Source of the DNA: Streptomyces tibetensis
GTDB taxonomy: Bacteria; Actinomycetota; Actinomycetes; Streptomycetales; Streptomycetaceae
Length of the DNA: 64,000 nucleotides
Direction: 5' to 3'
Assembly: GCF_007655005.1 (NCBI RefSeq)
Contig: NZ_SZVW01000019.1
Coordinates: 1-64,000 of the forward strand
In this document: positions 23,034-32,590 of the stretch, piece after piece
Position numbering within the stretch: position 1 is the first letter of the stretch
Layout: every line of letters starts with the position of its first letter
Notes under the pieces: generated by a model
What the model saw: only the letters and a program-made list of their open reading frames with translations
Databases searched by the model: none
What the model was told of the DNA's origin: nothing
Made by a program: the position numbers and the translations under genes

Positions 23034-26003
23034 TCAGCGCGGCTCGGTCTCCCGCACCTTCTCCACAGACGCGGACTGAGCCGGGATCATCAAAGCAAGC
23101 TGCTCCCAGTCCGTCTCCTCCGGCTCGGGAGCCGTCTCGACGCCCGGGGCCGCTCCCGTGTCCGGGTCGGCGTCGGAGGCGGAGTCGATGGCGTCGCCCC
23201 CGCCCCCGCTGTCCTCGCTCTGGGTCGGCAGTACGTACTCCTGCGCGAGCCCCGCGAGGTGCAGGGGCAACGGCAGACTCAGCGCGTCCGGCAGGTCGGG
23301 AGCCTGCCGGAGCTGGTGCACGGCGAGCGCGAGCGCTTCCGGCACGTCCCCGTCGCCGGGGTGGCACCCCAGAACGGCGATCTCCACCAGCCCGGGGTTC
23401 CAGGCGGCCTTGTCGGTGTCGATGGTCACCTTGCCCTTGGTATTGACGCGGGGCGCCAGCTTGTCGGCGGCGACCGACAGCTTGAAGGTGCGGGCCTTGG
23501 GCGTCGTGGACCAGAAGACGCGGGCCTTGTCGGGGTCCGCGGTCGGGTCCGTCCACAGGTGGGCGGCCAAGCCGTTGGGGCCGTCCGGGTTCACGCCCCA
23601 CCACTGGGCGGTCTCCCGGTTGCGTGCCGTACGCACCCGCACCAGCCGCAAGTCCGGTTCCAGGCGGCGCGAGGGGGCGTGGCCGTCGCGGAACTTGTCC
23701 GCCACCACGGTGCCGTCCTGGAGCCACGTCCAGTGCGAGCGCATGTTCTGCCCGTGCGCCAGCAGCAGGGTCGGCGTGCCGCGCAGCGTGCGGCGCACCC
23801 GCTGCAGCCACTCCTCGGTCGCCCGTCGCTGCTCGGCCATATCCGACCACCAGGATGGCCGGGCGACTGGGCCCTCGCCCTCGCGCGGTGTGGGGACGGC
23901 GTCCCTCGGCACCTCGCACTGCCTGGTCAGCTTCAGCAGCATCACCGGGTAAGGCACCCAGGCACGAGCCTCGTCGTCCCAGCCCTCCACGCGGGCCAGC
24001 CCCTCGCCGGACGGATCCGGCGTGACCAGTACGGCGACGGGCACATGCCCCGCCCACCGGGTGCGGCTGCGCCGGTTCTTGCGCACCATCCATACCGCCG
24101 CGTACCGCATGCCGACGGGCAGACGCTCGCCGAGGCTGTGCTCGGGGTGGACCCGCACACCGAGCTGCCTCAGTCCGTCGTCCCAGGCCTTCGCCGCGCG
24201 GAACTCCTTGTTCTTCTCGCTGTTGTAACCCTTGGCCTTCTTCGGCACGGCCATGAACTGGGTGAGCACGCCGGCGTCCGCGCAGCCCAGCCGCAGCGCG
24301 AACTTCGCGTCATGATCGGGGGACGAGAAATCCTTGGCCCGGTCGAGCTCCACCACGGCGAGCCTGGGGGCGGGCGAGGAGACACCCTCCTCGGTGAGGA
24401 AGGCCGTCATCTCCCGGCGGCGGTCGCGGATCGCGGCGGTAACCGCGGCCCGCGAATGCCGGGTCCCCTCCGGCAGGGCGAGGTCCTGGCCGAGGGAGTG
24501 GGAGAGCCGGCGGCAGCGCAACCGCACGGTGAGTTCGGGAGACTGCCACTCCAGGACCACCGTGCCGTCGTAGGCCTCCTCGGTCGCCGGTGCGCCGCCG
24601 TCACCCTTGAGATCCAGGTGCGCGACGAGCGCGTTGATCGCGGTGTTCCGCATCACCGGGGTCTGCCACAGCAACCGCGCCTCAAGGGTGGGAAGTTCAC
24701 CCGGGGAGATGTCACTCGGCAGGTGGCGCAGCGCGAAGGCCGTGCCGCGCCGCCGGGCCTCCGCGCGCCTGCGCTCCTCCTCAGCCTTCGCCGGCTCCTT
24801 CGAGGGCTCTTGGCGCAGGTTGCCGGGCGTGCTGCCCGACAGGCGGGTGCGAGCCAGCGCGGGCACCGGCTCCAACACCTCCGGAAGGGCCTGCAGGGCC
24901 CACTCCACGATCTTCGAGCGCTGGTCCGTCATCAGGCCGGCTCCGACCTCGTGCGTCCCCATTGCCGTGCTGTAGAGGACAGCCGCACGCATGCCGTCCG
25001 CCAGCCAGCCGACGGGGTCCGTTAGGACGGCGTCGGCGTCCGGGAACGACTCCGTGAGGGACATGTTCCGCAGCATCCCGGCCGGCCCGCCCCCGACCCA
25101 GTCGTACCCGCCCCGGCTCCAGGCTAGCCGAGCCACCGCGAACCGGTCGCTCGCCGGCGCTCCGGGCAGCCACGGCACGCGCGGGCGCAGCAGCACCGTG
25201 GTGCGGCGGCCGAACGGCAGGTACAGCCGCCCCGTCCTGGCACTCACCCGGGTCGCGTACCGACGGATGTGGCAGTGCACATGGAAGCGCGGCAGCGGGC
25301 CGAAGGGGACCGTCTGCAGCGTGATGTTCAGGACGACGGAGTACCACTCGGGACCCCGGCTCCCTTCGAACTCCAACGCCTGAGAGACGAGTTCGGCGCC
25401 CCGGTCCATCGGGCCCCGCGGCATCGCCCGGAAGCGCAGCCGACCACCTTCGAAGTCGTAAGGCTCCAGGGCGAGGATCCGCCGGGCCAGCCAGTCGGTG
25501 GACAGCTGGAACTGGCGCGGCTCCGGAGCGGCCGTGCCACCGTCGGTGGGCCGCTGGTGGCGCACCAGCTCCACGGGCACGCCCGCCTGCCACCGGGGAG
25601 GGTTTTCCAGCAACGCCGAGCGCGTCTCGGACAACAGCGAACGGAACTCGGGCTCCGGCCGCAGGTCCTTCAGCCAGGCCCCGAGGAGTCCCTTGAGCGC
25701 TGCGTCAGGCAGCGGATCGGGCACGTCCTCGGGCGCGTACAGCCAGAAATCCCGGTCCTCCCCGCGATGGCGGTTGGGTCGGGGCCGCACCAGTACGTCG
25801 GGGGCGAGCGCCTGCACGACCTGGTCCATGCGGAACGTGGGCACCGTCTCCAGTGGGTTGTCACGGCCCGCGTTGCACAGGGCCAGCAGCGCTCCAGTCC
25901 ACTCCTCGGGAAAGGGCAGTGCGCGGTACCGCTCGATCGCCGAGGCGTCCGAGGAGACGGGGCGTGCGGCGGCGGTGCGGATGGAGTCGTAACGGCGAGC
26001 CAT
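23034..26003 (-). CDS. pPIWI_RE family protein (prokaryotic PIWI/Argonaute-related)
   Basis: A 989-aa protein matching the pPIWI_RE architecture: an N-terminal module (DUF3962-like), a MID-like middle and a C-terminal RNase H-fold PIWI domain (DUF3893-like). The RNase H core starts at about residue 550 with LAVVELDRAK, SPDHDAKFALRLG and GVLTQFM. The later strands carry LLLAHGQNMRSHWTW and RVRTARNRETAQWWGV, which probably hold the Arg and Glu that name the family. The tail is acidic and low-complexity. It has a GAGAGGA ribosome-binding site and lies 23 nt after the helicase. In the known three-gene system it is predicted to use a nucleic-acid guide against invading DNA. The exact catalytic residues need an alignment. 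Confidence 0.85.
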   Translation of the reverse strand: MARRYDSIRTAAARPVSSDASAIERYRALPFPEEWTGALLALCNAGRDNPLETVPTFRMDQVVQALAPDVLVRPRPNRHRGEDRDFWLYAPEDVPDPLPDAALKGLLGAWLKDLRPEPEFRSLLSETRSALLENPPRWQAGVPVELVRHQRPTDGGTAAPEPRQFQLSTDWLARRILALEPYDFEGGRLRFRAMPRGPMDRGAELVSQALEFEGSRGPEWYSVVLNITLQTVPFGPLPRFHVHCHIRRYATRVSARTGRLYLPFGRRTTVLLRPRVPWLPGAPASDRFAVARLAWSRGGYDWVGGGPAGMLRNMSLTESFPDADAVLTDPVGWLADGMRAAVLYSTAMGTHEVGAGLMTDQRSKIVEWALQALPEVLEPVPALARTRLSGSTPGNLRQEPSKEPAKAEEERRRAEARRRGTAFALRHLPSDISPGELPTLEARLLWQTPVMRNTAINALVAHLDLKGDGGAPATEEAYDGTVVLEWQSPELTVRLRCRRLSHSLGQDLALPEGTRHSRAAVTAAIRDRRREMTAFLTEEGVSSPAPRLAVVELDRAKDFSSPDHDAKFALRLGCADAGVLTQFMAVPKKAKGYNSEKNKEFRAAKAWDDGLRQLGVRVHPEHSLGERLPVGMRYAAVWMVRKNRRSRTRWAGHVPVAVLVTPDPSGEGLARVEGWDDEARAWVPYPVMLLKLTRQCEVPRDAVPTPREGEGPVARPSWWSDMAEQRRATEEWLQRVRRTLRGTPTLLLAHGQNMRSHWTWLQDGTVVADKFRDGHAPSRRLEPDLRLVRVRTARNRETAQWWGVNPDGPNGLAAHLWTDPTADPDKARVFWSTTPKARTFKLSVAADKLAPRVNTKGKVTIDTDKAAWNPGLVEIAVLGCHPGDGDVPEALALAVHQLRQAPDLPDALSLPLPLHLAGLAQEYVLPTQSEDSGGGGDAIDSASDADPDTGAAPGVETAPEPEETDWEQLALMIPAQSASVEKVRETEPR

Positions 26004-26026
26004 GATCAGGTCCTCTCTGGTGAGGG

Positions 26027-29000
26027 TCAGGACGTGTGGTGTCCGATCGCGCTCAGCGCCTTGTACAGCGGCGCGTACAGCAGCCGGGCGACCGCCGGGT
26101 CCGCCGGATCGGGGCAGTCGGGCGGCGGGGCACCTTCCGCGAAGTAGGGGGCGAGCGCGTCGCGCAGGCCGGTCAGCAGGCCGTCCTCCTGTGGAAGAGG
26201 GGCGGCCGTGGCGCCGGGTGACAGCAGCTTGGCCGTACGCGGCGCGAACCGGGCGTCCACGAAGACCACGCGGGCGGGCACCCCACCCCGTACCAGACGG
26301 CCGATGACCTGCCAGATCGTCACCAGCTGGTCCCACGTGAAGGACGTCTTCTCGTGGTCGGAAAGCCGGGAGTAGATGTAGCGGCGGGACAGCAGCCGGC
26401 GCCACTCGGCGCGCGCTACGTGCCGGAAGGCCAGCCCGGCCGCGTCCAGGTCCGCCGCGGCCGTCACGAGCTTGCTGAACGTGCCCTGCGGGAGCCCGGG
26501 TTCGTCGCGGGCGAACCGGGCCGCCCAGTCGTTGATCGCGAACACGGCCAGAGCGAGGTCGTCCGGGCGCGGATGCGGCCGGGCGAGGAACAGGGCCGTG
26601 CCGAAAGCCGCGTTGCGCTGGGCGTTGAGGATGTTGTGCCCGCGCTCCACGGCCATCAGCGGGGCCACGAGAATCTCCGCCGTGGGGTCCTGGGCAAACA
26701 TGGCGAGGTCGCCCCGGCGCAGCGCCGTGACCCGATCCCCCTCCGACCGGGGCGGTGCTGAGCCGCGTACGGCCTGCTCCAGGTCGGCGTCGTCGGCCGT
26801 CAACACACGGACTCGGCCGTGCCAGCGCTCCATCTCGTGCAGGACCTCGGCCGCGGTGTGCGCCTCCTTGTAGCTGCCGACCAGGAGGATTGCCCGGCGT
26901 CGGCGACTGTCGGTGACCCTGGCCAGTTCCTGCTCCAGCGGGCTCGGGGCGCCGCCCCGGCCGGGGGAGCCGAGCCGGCTGACCATCGCCCGGCAGGCGG
27001 CGGGCCGGACCTTCGGCTCGGTGCCCGACAGGCTCAGGGGGCGGCCCTCGTCGTCGTAGAGGAAGTGCGTACTGAATTCCGACTCGCTTACGGCTTCGAG
27101 GGACCGTGGCGAGGGGGTCAGCACCGCGCCCACCGGGGCGACCACGTGCGCGCGTGTCGAGGTGCCCGCCCAGCTGGTGCCGGACATGAGCACGACGTGC
27201 GGTCCCTTGCGGCCGCGGCCCGCGTCGGCGCCCACGTCGGGCAGGGAGAGCAGGAGTTCGCGGCCTACACCTGCGCACCGGAAGAAGCGCAGGGTGCCGC
27301 TGCTCCGTCCCTCGACATCGCGTTCCCGCTCGTCGGGCAGGTACTGGAACCCCAGGACGTTACCCATCGGAGCCTCCGGGACCAGCGGGGCGTAGTCGAG
27401 CGGCGGACGGCGGGACAGCTCGTTACCGGTCGAGTCGAGGCGCAGGGCGGCCTCGACCTGGGGCCAGAGGAAGACCAGCCGGTCGAGACGCTGGTTCAGG
27501 GCGCTGAGCACCAGCATGAACTCCAGGCGCCGGGCGGTCAGATCGAGCCACGCCTCGTCCTGGGCCCGGACGGACGCGGGAGTGCCCGCGAGCAGCGGGC
27601 GCAGCACGGAGAGGACGCGCTCGCGCGTGTCGGAGGAAGACAGCGTGGTCAGCAGGTCCTGGGCCAGGCGCACCAGTTCGTCCGTCACGTTGCCGTACGG
27701 GCCTTGGCCGCCCAGGGGGTCGTCCCGGAAGTCGTCGAACCGCTCGGTCAGTTCGGCGCGGTGGGCATCCGCCTCCGGCCCGGCCGACTCAGGCTCCGGA
27801 GCGTCGTCCTCGTACGCCTCGTACAGCTCCGCTTCATCGGAGACGCCGTCCGGAGCGCCGGATTCGGGGCCCTGCGCGAACCAGGAGCCGAGAAGCTTCT
27901 CCTGGAGGGTCCAGGGGCTGAAGTACTCGATGTCGGCCCACTCGCGTAGATCCGCATCGGAGATCAGCAGCTTGTACAGGCGGTCCGTGGCGGCGTGGAC
28001 CACCGTCAGCGAGGCGGACCAGCGCTCGACCTCCTGGTCGGTGAGCGGCAGCCGACCCTGCCGGGACAGCTCCTCGATGCGGTGGGTCTGCACCTGGTCC
28101 AGCCAGGACTCCGGGCCGGGGGAGACCAGCGTCGCCGAGGGCGCGAAGATCTCGTCCAGCTTCATCTGCACCGAGTCGGCCTCGTCCACGACGATGATGT
28201 CGCTGCGGAGGCAGGCCAGTTCCAGGTGGCGCAACCGCTCGTCACCCAGGTGGCGCGGCACGGCCGACTGCACGAGGCTCGCCGGGTTGGCCACCCAGAT
28301 CAGGGAGTCGACCAGCTCCCGGGCCGCACGGTGACGCGGGCACGCGTACCACAGGGGACACCCGTGCGGCGTTCCCTTCACCTCCGCCGGACGGTCCTCC
28401 TCGCTCGGAGACGGCTGCGGCCCCGGCCGATAGGGCTCGGGAAGCGCGGCGGAGTCCGGGCTCTCGTCCTGCGTGCGCTTCTTCTGCGGATAGAGCGAGG
28501 TGCACGGCGCGTCCGCGAACCGCAGGGGCTGTGCCGCCTCGGTGCCGCGCAGGGCGTCCACCACGCACACCGTGCTCAGGTGGTCGAAGCTCGGGTCGTC
28601 GTGGTCCAGCAGGTTGTGCACACCACGGGAGGCGAGCCGTCGGTGCAGCCGCTGCACATGGGTCTCCCGTGTGGTCAGACCCAGCACCGGCGTGGCGGTC
28701 AGTCCCAGATCGCGGAACAGGGCCGTGAGACGCAACTGTTCGGCCACGTCGCCCACGACGAGCGTGGTGCGCAGCGCCGGAGTTCGGCGGGCTCCCCAGA
28801 CCGCGAGCAGCGTCATCAAGGTCGACTTGCCCGCACCGACCATGCCGGCCAGGTGCAGCAGTCCGTCGAGCCGGAGATCACCCCCCTGTGAGAAACCCAG
28901 CCCGTCCGCGTCGCGCGGGAGGATGTGCAGCTCGGTGAGGCGATCCTCCCAGTGGCCCGGGTTCTCCACCTCGTTCGCCCGCTCCGTCGCGTCCATCCAG

Positions 29001-29632
29001 CGGGCGATCTCGGCGAGTTCGGCCCGGCTGATCGTGAGCGGCTCACCCTTCCCCGGCCGTCCCGCCTCCGGGGCGTGACCGGGAACGGGGTCGGGACGCA
29101 GTTCCTCGGGCAGCACCACGGAGGTGGGACGGCGCCGGTCGACGAAGGTGGCACGGCCCGGCGGCGCGAGGGGCAGGGCCTTGCGGGCCAGCGGAGGCAG
29201 CTCCGCAAGGGCGGTGTCGTACACGGCGAACCGGTCCGAGGCGACGGTCGACTCACGCCGCCGCGCCGGCTGGTCGAGCGCGAGGACCTCATAGGACCGA
29301 AGCCGGTCCGGCAGGCCCCGGTAGGTCTCCAGCGTGCGCTCCCAGGTGCGGCCGCGGCGCAGGTGCCACAGCAGATGGCGGCCCGCGATGAGCATGACCT
29401 CGTGTTCGGGTGAGGACACGTATCCCCGAGCGCCGGCGAACTCGTAGCCGCCGAAGAGGACATAGGCACCACGGGCGGGCTCATTCGGCGCGATGTGCTC
29501 CAGAATCCGCAGGGCCAGTTCCGCCTGACACAGCAGGCTGGGCTTCACGTCGCCGAGTTCAACCGGCACCTCGTCCCACAAGCGGGCGAGCTCCCTGCTG
29601 ACCGGGTGATGCCAGCTGTCGCGGTCACGCAT
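26027..29632 (-). CDS. DinG/XPD-type superfamily 2 helicase of the pPIWI_RE module
   Basis: A 1201-aa helicase. The N-terminal 240 residues resemble the extra domain found in pPIWI_RE helicases. Walker A is HLAGMVGAGKSTLM (about residue 264), motif II IIVVDEADSVQ (about 480) and motif VI WQVIGRLVRGG (about 1105). Cysteines at DAPC, GCPLWYAC and LACLRSD lie between motifs Ia and II, where XPD/DinG enzymes bind a 4Fe-4S cluster. The start ATG overlaps the REase stop by 8 nt. It probably unwinds or remodels DNA or R-loops for the PIWI protein, as predicted for this family. Confidence 0.85.
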   Translation of the reverse strand: MRDRDSWHHPVSRELARLWDEVPVELGDVKPSLLCQAELALRILEHIAPNEPARGAYVLFGGYEFAGARGYVSSPEHEVMLIAGRHLLWHLRRGRTWERTLETYRGLPDRLRSYEVLALDQPARRRESTVASDRFAVYDTALAELPPLARKALPLAPPGRATFVDRRRPTSVVLPEELRPDPVPGHAPEAGRPGKGEPLTISRAELAEIARWMDATERANEVENPGHWEDRLTELHILPRDADGLGFSQGGDLRLDGLLHLAGMVGAGKSTLMTLLAVWGARRTPALRTTLVVGDVAEQLRLTALFRDLGLTATPVLGLTTRETHVQRLHRRLASRGVHNLLDHDDPSFDHLSTVCVVDALRGTEAAQPLRFADAPCTSLYPQKKRTQDESPDSAALPEPYRPGPQPSPSEEDRPAEVKGTPHGCPLWYACPRHRAARELVDSLIWVANPASLVQSAVPRHLGDERLRHLELACLRSDIIVVDEADSVQMKLDEIFAPSATLVSPGPESWLDQVQTHRIEELSRQGRLPLTDQEVERWSASLTVVHAATDRLYKLLISDADLREWADIEYFSPWTLQEKLLGSWFAQGPESGAPDGVSDEAELYEAYEDDAPEPESAGPEADAHRAELTERFDDFRDDPLGGQGPYGNVTDELVRLAQDLLTTLSSSDTRERVLSVLRPLLAGTPASVRAQDEAWLDLTARRLEFMLVLSALNQRLDRLVFLWPQVEAALRLDSTGNELSRRPPLDYAPLVPEAPMGNVLGFQYLPDERERDVEGRSSGTLRFFRCAGVGRELLLSLPDVGADAGRGRKGPHVVLMSGTSWAGTSTRAHVVAPVGAVLTPSPRSLEAVSESEFSTHFLYDDEGRPLSLSGTEPKVRPAACRAMVSRLGSPGRGGAPSPLEQELARVTDSRRRRAILLVGSYKEAHTAAEVLHEMERWHGRVRVLTADDADLEQAVRGSAPPRSEGDRVTALRRGDLAMFAQDPTAEILVAPLMAVERGHNILNAQRNAAFGTALFLARPHPRPDDLALAVFAINDWAARFARDEPGLPQGTFSKLVTAAADLDAAGLAFRHVARAEWRRLLSRRYIYSRLSDHEKTSFTWDQLVTIWQVIGRLVRGGVPARVVFVDARFAPRTAKLLSPGATAAPLPQEDGLLTGLRDALAPYFAEGAPPPDCPDPADPAVARLLYAPLYKALSAIGHHTS

Positions 29633-30800
29633 CGCCGGTCTCCTCCTTACGCGTGGCCCCGCCGACGCGCGCGAGCCGGTCCTCGGCGCGGGCGAGCAGG
29701 TGAGTGTCGGTGAGCAACGGAACCCGGCGGGCGGCAGCCGGGCGGTTGCGCTCATACGTTGCGATGTAGCCCGGCCGGTCGTCGGCGCGGTCCTGCGGCA
29801 CCACCCAGAACGCCTCGTCGTACCGGGGCTCCTGCGGCACCGGTCGGGCGGCCCGCCCCAGGAACGCCGGATGAGCCCAGTCCTTCACGTCCACGGCCCA
29901 CACCCAGCCGTCGGGAAAGGTGACGTGCACGTCGTAGGCGTCGTACGCCGGCCACATCCGCACCTTCAGCCCGAGCGCGATGAGCCGCCCTTCCAGCTGC
30001 ACCTCCGCCCGCCCCGGACCGGTGACGAACTGGCGCAACGGCCTGGCCAGCTGGAGCAGCTCACCGGCCTCCTCCTTCGCGATGCGACGCCCCACCGGCG
30101 ACCGGCCCCGGCGGCGGCAGCGGTCCCGCTCGCACCACCAGCCGCCGTCGGCTAGCGGCGTCAGCAGAGTGAGACACCGGCCGCAGGTCGCGTAGACGTC
30201 ACCGCGCAGATAACTGTCCGGGACGGGGCGGTAGATGCGGCTCAGAAGCTCCTTCACCGGGTCGAGCACATGGTCCAATGACACGGCCCACTCCTCGGCC
30301 GAGGTGAGGACGGGCCGGGTGACCAGGAGCCGCCGGAACTCGGTGTACGCGTCCTCCTCGCCGTACTCGCGGCACAACCGCAGCGCGGCGCGGATGATCT
30401 CACGGTCGTAGAGAACTAGCGCGCTGTCCGAGAACTGCTCCGCCCACTCGTAGCACAACTCGGTTGGGCGCGAGGAGTCCGGGTCGAGCAGCAGATCATC
30501 CGGTCCGGCCGCCTCGGTCGGCAGGTCCACCGGCCAGTCCGCGACCGGTCGCTCGCGGCACCAGGACAGCAGGTCCGGAAGGCTCAGCGGAGGCTCGGCT
30601 CCGCGCTCCAGACAGGCCAGCACCGTCCGGTCGAGGGCGCGCTGAACCTCGGGCGGGTAGGGCAGAGAGTAGGCCTCGGGGCCGGTGGCCGCGTCGAGCA
30701 CCGTGAGAGCGGTGGCGAGCGTGCGCATGAGGGGGATGCCGCGATGGGCGGACCAGTCGCCGTCGTGCGGCGGCATTCCGTTGCCGGTCGCCGCGGTCAC
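29625..30800 (-). CDS. pPIWI_RE-associated REase (restriction endonuclease-fold) protein
   Basis: A 391-aa protein. Residues about 205-225 form a zinc ribbon (CGRC, then CERDRC). The C-terminal domain has the nuclease signature YDVHVTF, then WAVDVKDW (about 287-305), giving D...D-x-K, followed by a conserved-looking FWVVPQDR strand. A REase of this type is the third core member of the pPIWI_RE three-gene island. The GTG start overlaps the upstream nuclease-gene stop by 4 nt and its stop overlaps the helicase start, so the operon is tightly coupled. It is likely the DNA-cutting effector. Confidence 0.8.
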   Translation of the reverse strand: MTAATGNGMPPHDGDWSAHRGIPLMRTLATALTVLDAATGPEAYSLPYPPEVQRALDRTVLACLERGAEPPLSLPDLLSWCRERPVADWPVDLPTEAAGPDDLLLDPDSSRPTELCYEWAEQFSDSALVLYDREIIRAALRLCREYGEEDAYTEFRRLLVTRPVLTSAEEWAVSLDHVLDPVKELLSRIYRPVPDSYLRGDVYATCGRCLTLLTPLADGGWWCERDRCRRRGRSPVGRRIAKEEAGELLQLARPLRQFVTGPGRAEVQLEGRLIALGLKVRMWPAYDAYDVHVTFPDGWVWAVDVKDWAHPAFLGRAARPVPQEPRYDEAFWVVPQDRADDRPGYIATYERNRPAAARRVPLLTDTHLLARAEDRLARVGGATRKEETGDA

Positions 30801-32440
30801 CGTGCCTCCAGGTGCGCGCGTCCGGCCGCGCAGTGCGTGAGCACGTCGCAGCCGCCGCAGTGGCCGCCGGGCGTCGGCGCGTACTTCTCGTCCACCGCCC
30901 AGGGCCCGGCGAGCCCGGCGATGATGCGGCGTGCTTCGGCCCGGGTGTCGGGATCGCCGGGATCGATCTCCTCACAGCGCGACTTCCCGGTCCCTTCTGC
31001 ATCCAGGTACAGGACCTCCAGCTCGATCAGCGACCGGCGCGGATCACCACCGGGCACTCCGGCCGACATCATCAGCACCGCGAAGGCGAGCTGCGGGTAC
31101 GTCTCCATCAACGCGCGTCCCTCCCAGGGGGGTTTCGCAGCCGTTTTCGTCTCGTGCCAGATCCAGCCTCCGGAGCGGGTGTACAGGAGGTCGGGGTCGG
31201 CGATCAGGACGACGTCCAGTTCCGGGTCGTACGCGGTCAGGCGTGGCTGCACCCGTACGACCTCGTCGGACGGCAGGCCGTCGAGAGGGCAGGCCCGCTG
31301 GTGTTCGGCGAGCAGGGCGAGGGCGGTCGGCAGTTCGGCGGGGGAGAGGCCGGGAAGGGTCTCCGAGAGGGGGACGGTGCGGCAGCATCCGTTCTCGTGA
31401 CGGAGGTTGAGCCACTCGTCGACCGCGCGTCCCCTGCGGATCGGCTCGCTCTCCGGAGCCCCGGACTTCAGGTGCAGTACGCGGGTGAGGTGGAACTGCG
31501 CCGGGCAGCGCGCATGGACGCGCAGGTCGCTCGCGGACAAGGAGCGGCGGGTGCGGGGGCGGCGTGGCCCGGGGACCCCGAGAACACCGGGAGTCCGGGG
31601 CGGCTGCTCGCAAGCAACCAGGCCTTCGCAGCGCGTGCAGCTGGAACCGGGGTTGAGCCGGTCGTCCTCGATCACCCGGCGCAGCACGGGCTTGGCGTGC
31701 TCCGCGAACCGCCGGTCGACCTCGTCGGCCTCCCAGTCGGCCAGCACGTCGTGGTCGCCGCTGCCGCAGCCGATGCCGACGATCCGGACGCGCTGCGGGC
31801 GGACGGTGCTGCCAGGCGCCGGACGGAAGATGTCCCGGAATGCCGACTGGGAAGGGATGCCCGTCACTGCCACGGCCGCTGCCTCCGCGATCTCCGCGGG
31901 CGGCCGGTCCTCCTTGACGGAGTTCACGGACAGCAGCCACAGCTCGCGCTCCGACCCGTCGGCGGACGCATACCGTCGTCCCCACGCCGTGCGCTCGTAG
32001 CGGACCGCCCCGCGGGCGTCCGGGACATCGCACTGGGTGATGGCCGTCCACTGGGCGCGGACCGGCAGGGTCGGCGGGCGCTCGAGCACGCGCCGCTGCG
32101 CTTCGCGCGCCGTGCGCGCGAGCAGGTAGGACCGAACGGCTGATTCCGCCCAACTCACGTGGCCCGCGTGGTACTTCTGTTTCTTCAGAAGCCGCGTCAA
32201 GGCGCTGTCGACCTCCTCTCCCTCGTGCTCGACCGCGTCCAGGACGCTCATGACCGGCCCGAGGGCGAAGTCCTCGACGGGCTTGCCCCGCGGGCGCGGC
32301 GGAATCTGACCGAGCAGCGCCCTGGCGCGCACGGCGTTGCCGCGCGGGCAGTCCTGAGGGTCCTCGCGCAGCAGTGGCAGCGAGGTGCGGATGAGGCGGA
32401 TGTCTCCGTTCGTTCCGGGCGGAGGCAGGCGGAGCGACAC
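30797..32440 (-). CDS. RecB/Cas4-like PD-(D/E)XK nuclease with Fe-S cysteines, first gene of the pPIWI_RE operon
   Basis: A 547-aa protein. The C-terminal half is a PDDEXK_1/Cas4-like nuclease: ARCPAQFHLTRVLHL (about 313), RRGRAVDEWL, VVLIADPDLLY plus WHETKTAAK (D...E-x-K, about 412-433) and the C-terminal CGGCDVLTHC, which with the earlier Cys fits an AddB/Cas4 4Fe-4S cluster. The N-terminal half ends in a second CTRCEGLVAC cluster (about 267-276) and may be a degenerate duplicate. The GTG start follows AAGGGGTG. The three-gene pPIWI_RE core as I know it does not include this gene; here it leads the operon with a 4-nt overlap. Substrate and role are unknown; making guides or trimming ends is a guess. 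Confidence 0.8.
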   Translation of the reverse strand: MSLRLPPPGTNGDIRLIRTSLPLLREDPQDCPRGNAVRARALLGQIPPRPRGKPVEDFALGPVMSVLDAVEHEGEEVDSALTRLLKKQKYHAGHVSWAESAVRSYLLARTAREAQRRVLERPPTLPVRAQWTAITQCDVPDARGAVRYERTAWGRRYASADGSERELWLLSVNSVKEDRPPAEIAEAAAVAVTGIPSQSAFRDIFRPAPGSTVRPQRVRIVGIGCGSGDHDVLADWEADEVDRRFAEHAKPVLRRVIEDDRLNPGSSCTRCEGLVACEQPPRTPGVLGVPGPRRPRTRRSLSASDLRVHARCPAQFHLTRVLHLKSGAPESEPIRRGRAVDEWLNLRHENGCCRTVPLSETLPGLSPAELPTALALLAEHQRACPLDGLPSDEVVRVQPRLTAYDPELDVVLIADPDLLYTRSGGWIWHETKTAAKPPWEGRALMETYPQLAFAVLMMSAGVPGGDPRRSLIELEVLYLDAEGTGKSRCEEIDPGDPDTRAEARRIIAGLAGPWAVDEKYAPTPGGHCGGCDVLTHCAAGRAHLEAR

Positions 32441-32498
32441 GATGCACCCCTTACGGGCGTGGTGAGAAGAGAGCGCCAACGAACCCAGGGAAGCGCAT

Positions 32499-32516
32499 GT
32501 TTGTGAACTGAGTCAA
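32499..32516. promoter_or_regulatory. Shared operator-like motif, copy 2
   Basis: The sequence GTTTGTGAACTGAGTCAA differs from copy 1 at one base, and the changed base is the centre of the ACT-S-AGT palindrome. It lies 58 bp upstream of the RecB/Cas4-like start and 74 bp upstream of kinase 2, in the only gap available for the pPIWI_RE promoter. Confidence 0.65.
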
Positions 32517-32557
32517 GCGATTCACTCCATGTGACCCGTGAACCGCTACAGTGTGGC

Positions 32558-32570
32558 TGACACCGTGTCA
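32558..32570. promoter_or_regulatory. 13-bp palindrome upstream of kinase 2
   Basis: TGACACCGTGTCA is a perfect palindrome with a single central base. It sits 20 bp before the kinase 2 GTG and just upstream of its GGGGGTGAGG ribosome-binding site, so it is placed like an operator or a transcription-start overlap. Confidence 0.35.
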
Positions 32571-32590
32571 TGAACAGCCGGGGGTGAGGC

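Noticed and set aside
30797-32440. True CRISPR Cas4
   Set aside because: It is more than twice the usual Cas4 length, has an extra N-terminal half and sits in a pPIWI_RE operon with no cas1, cas2 or repeats; called Cas4-like only.
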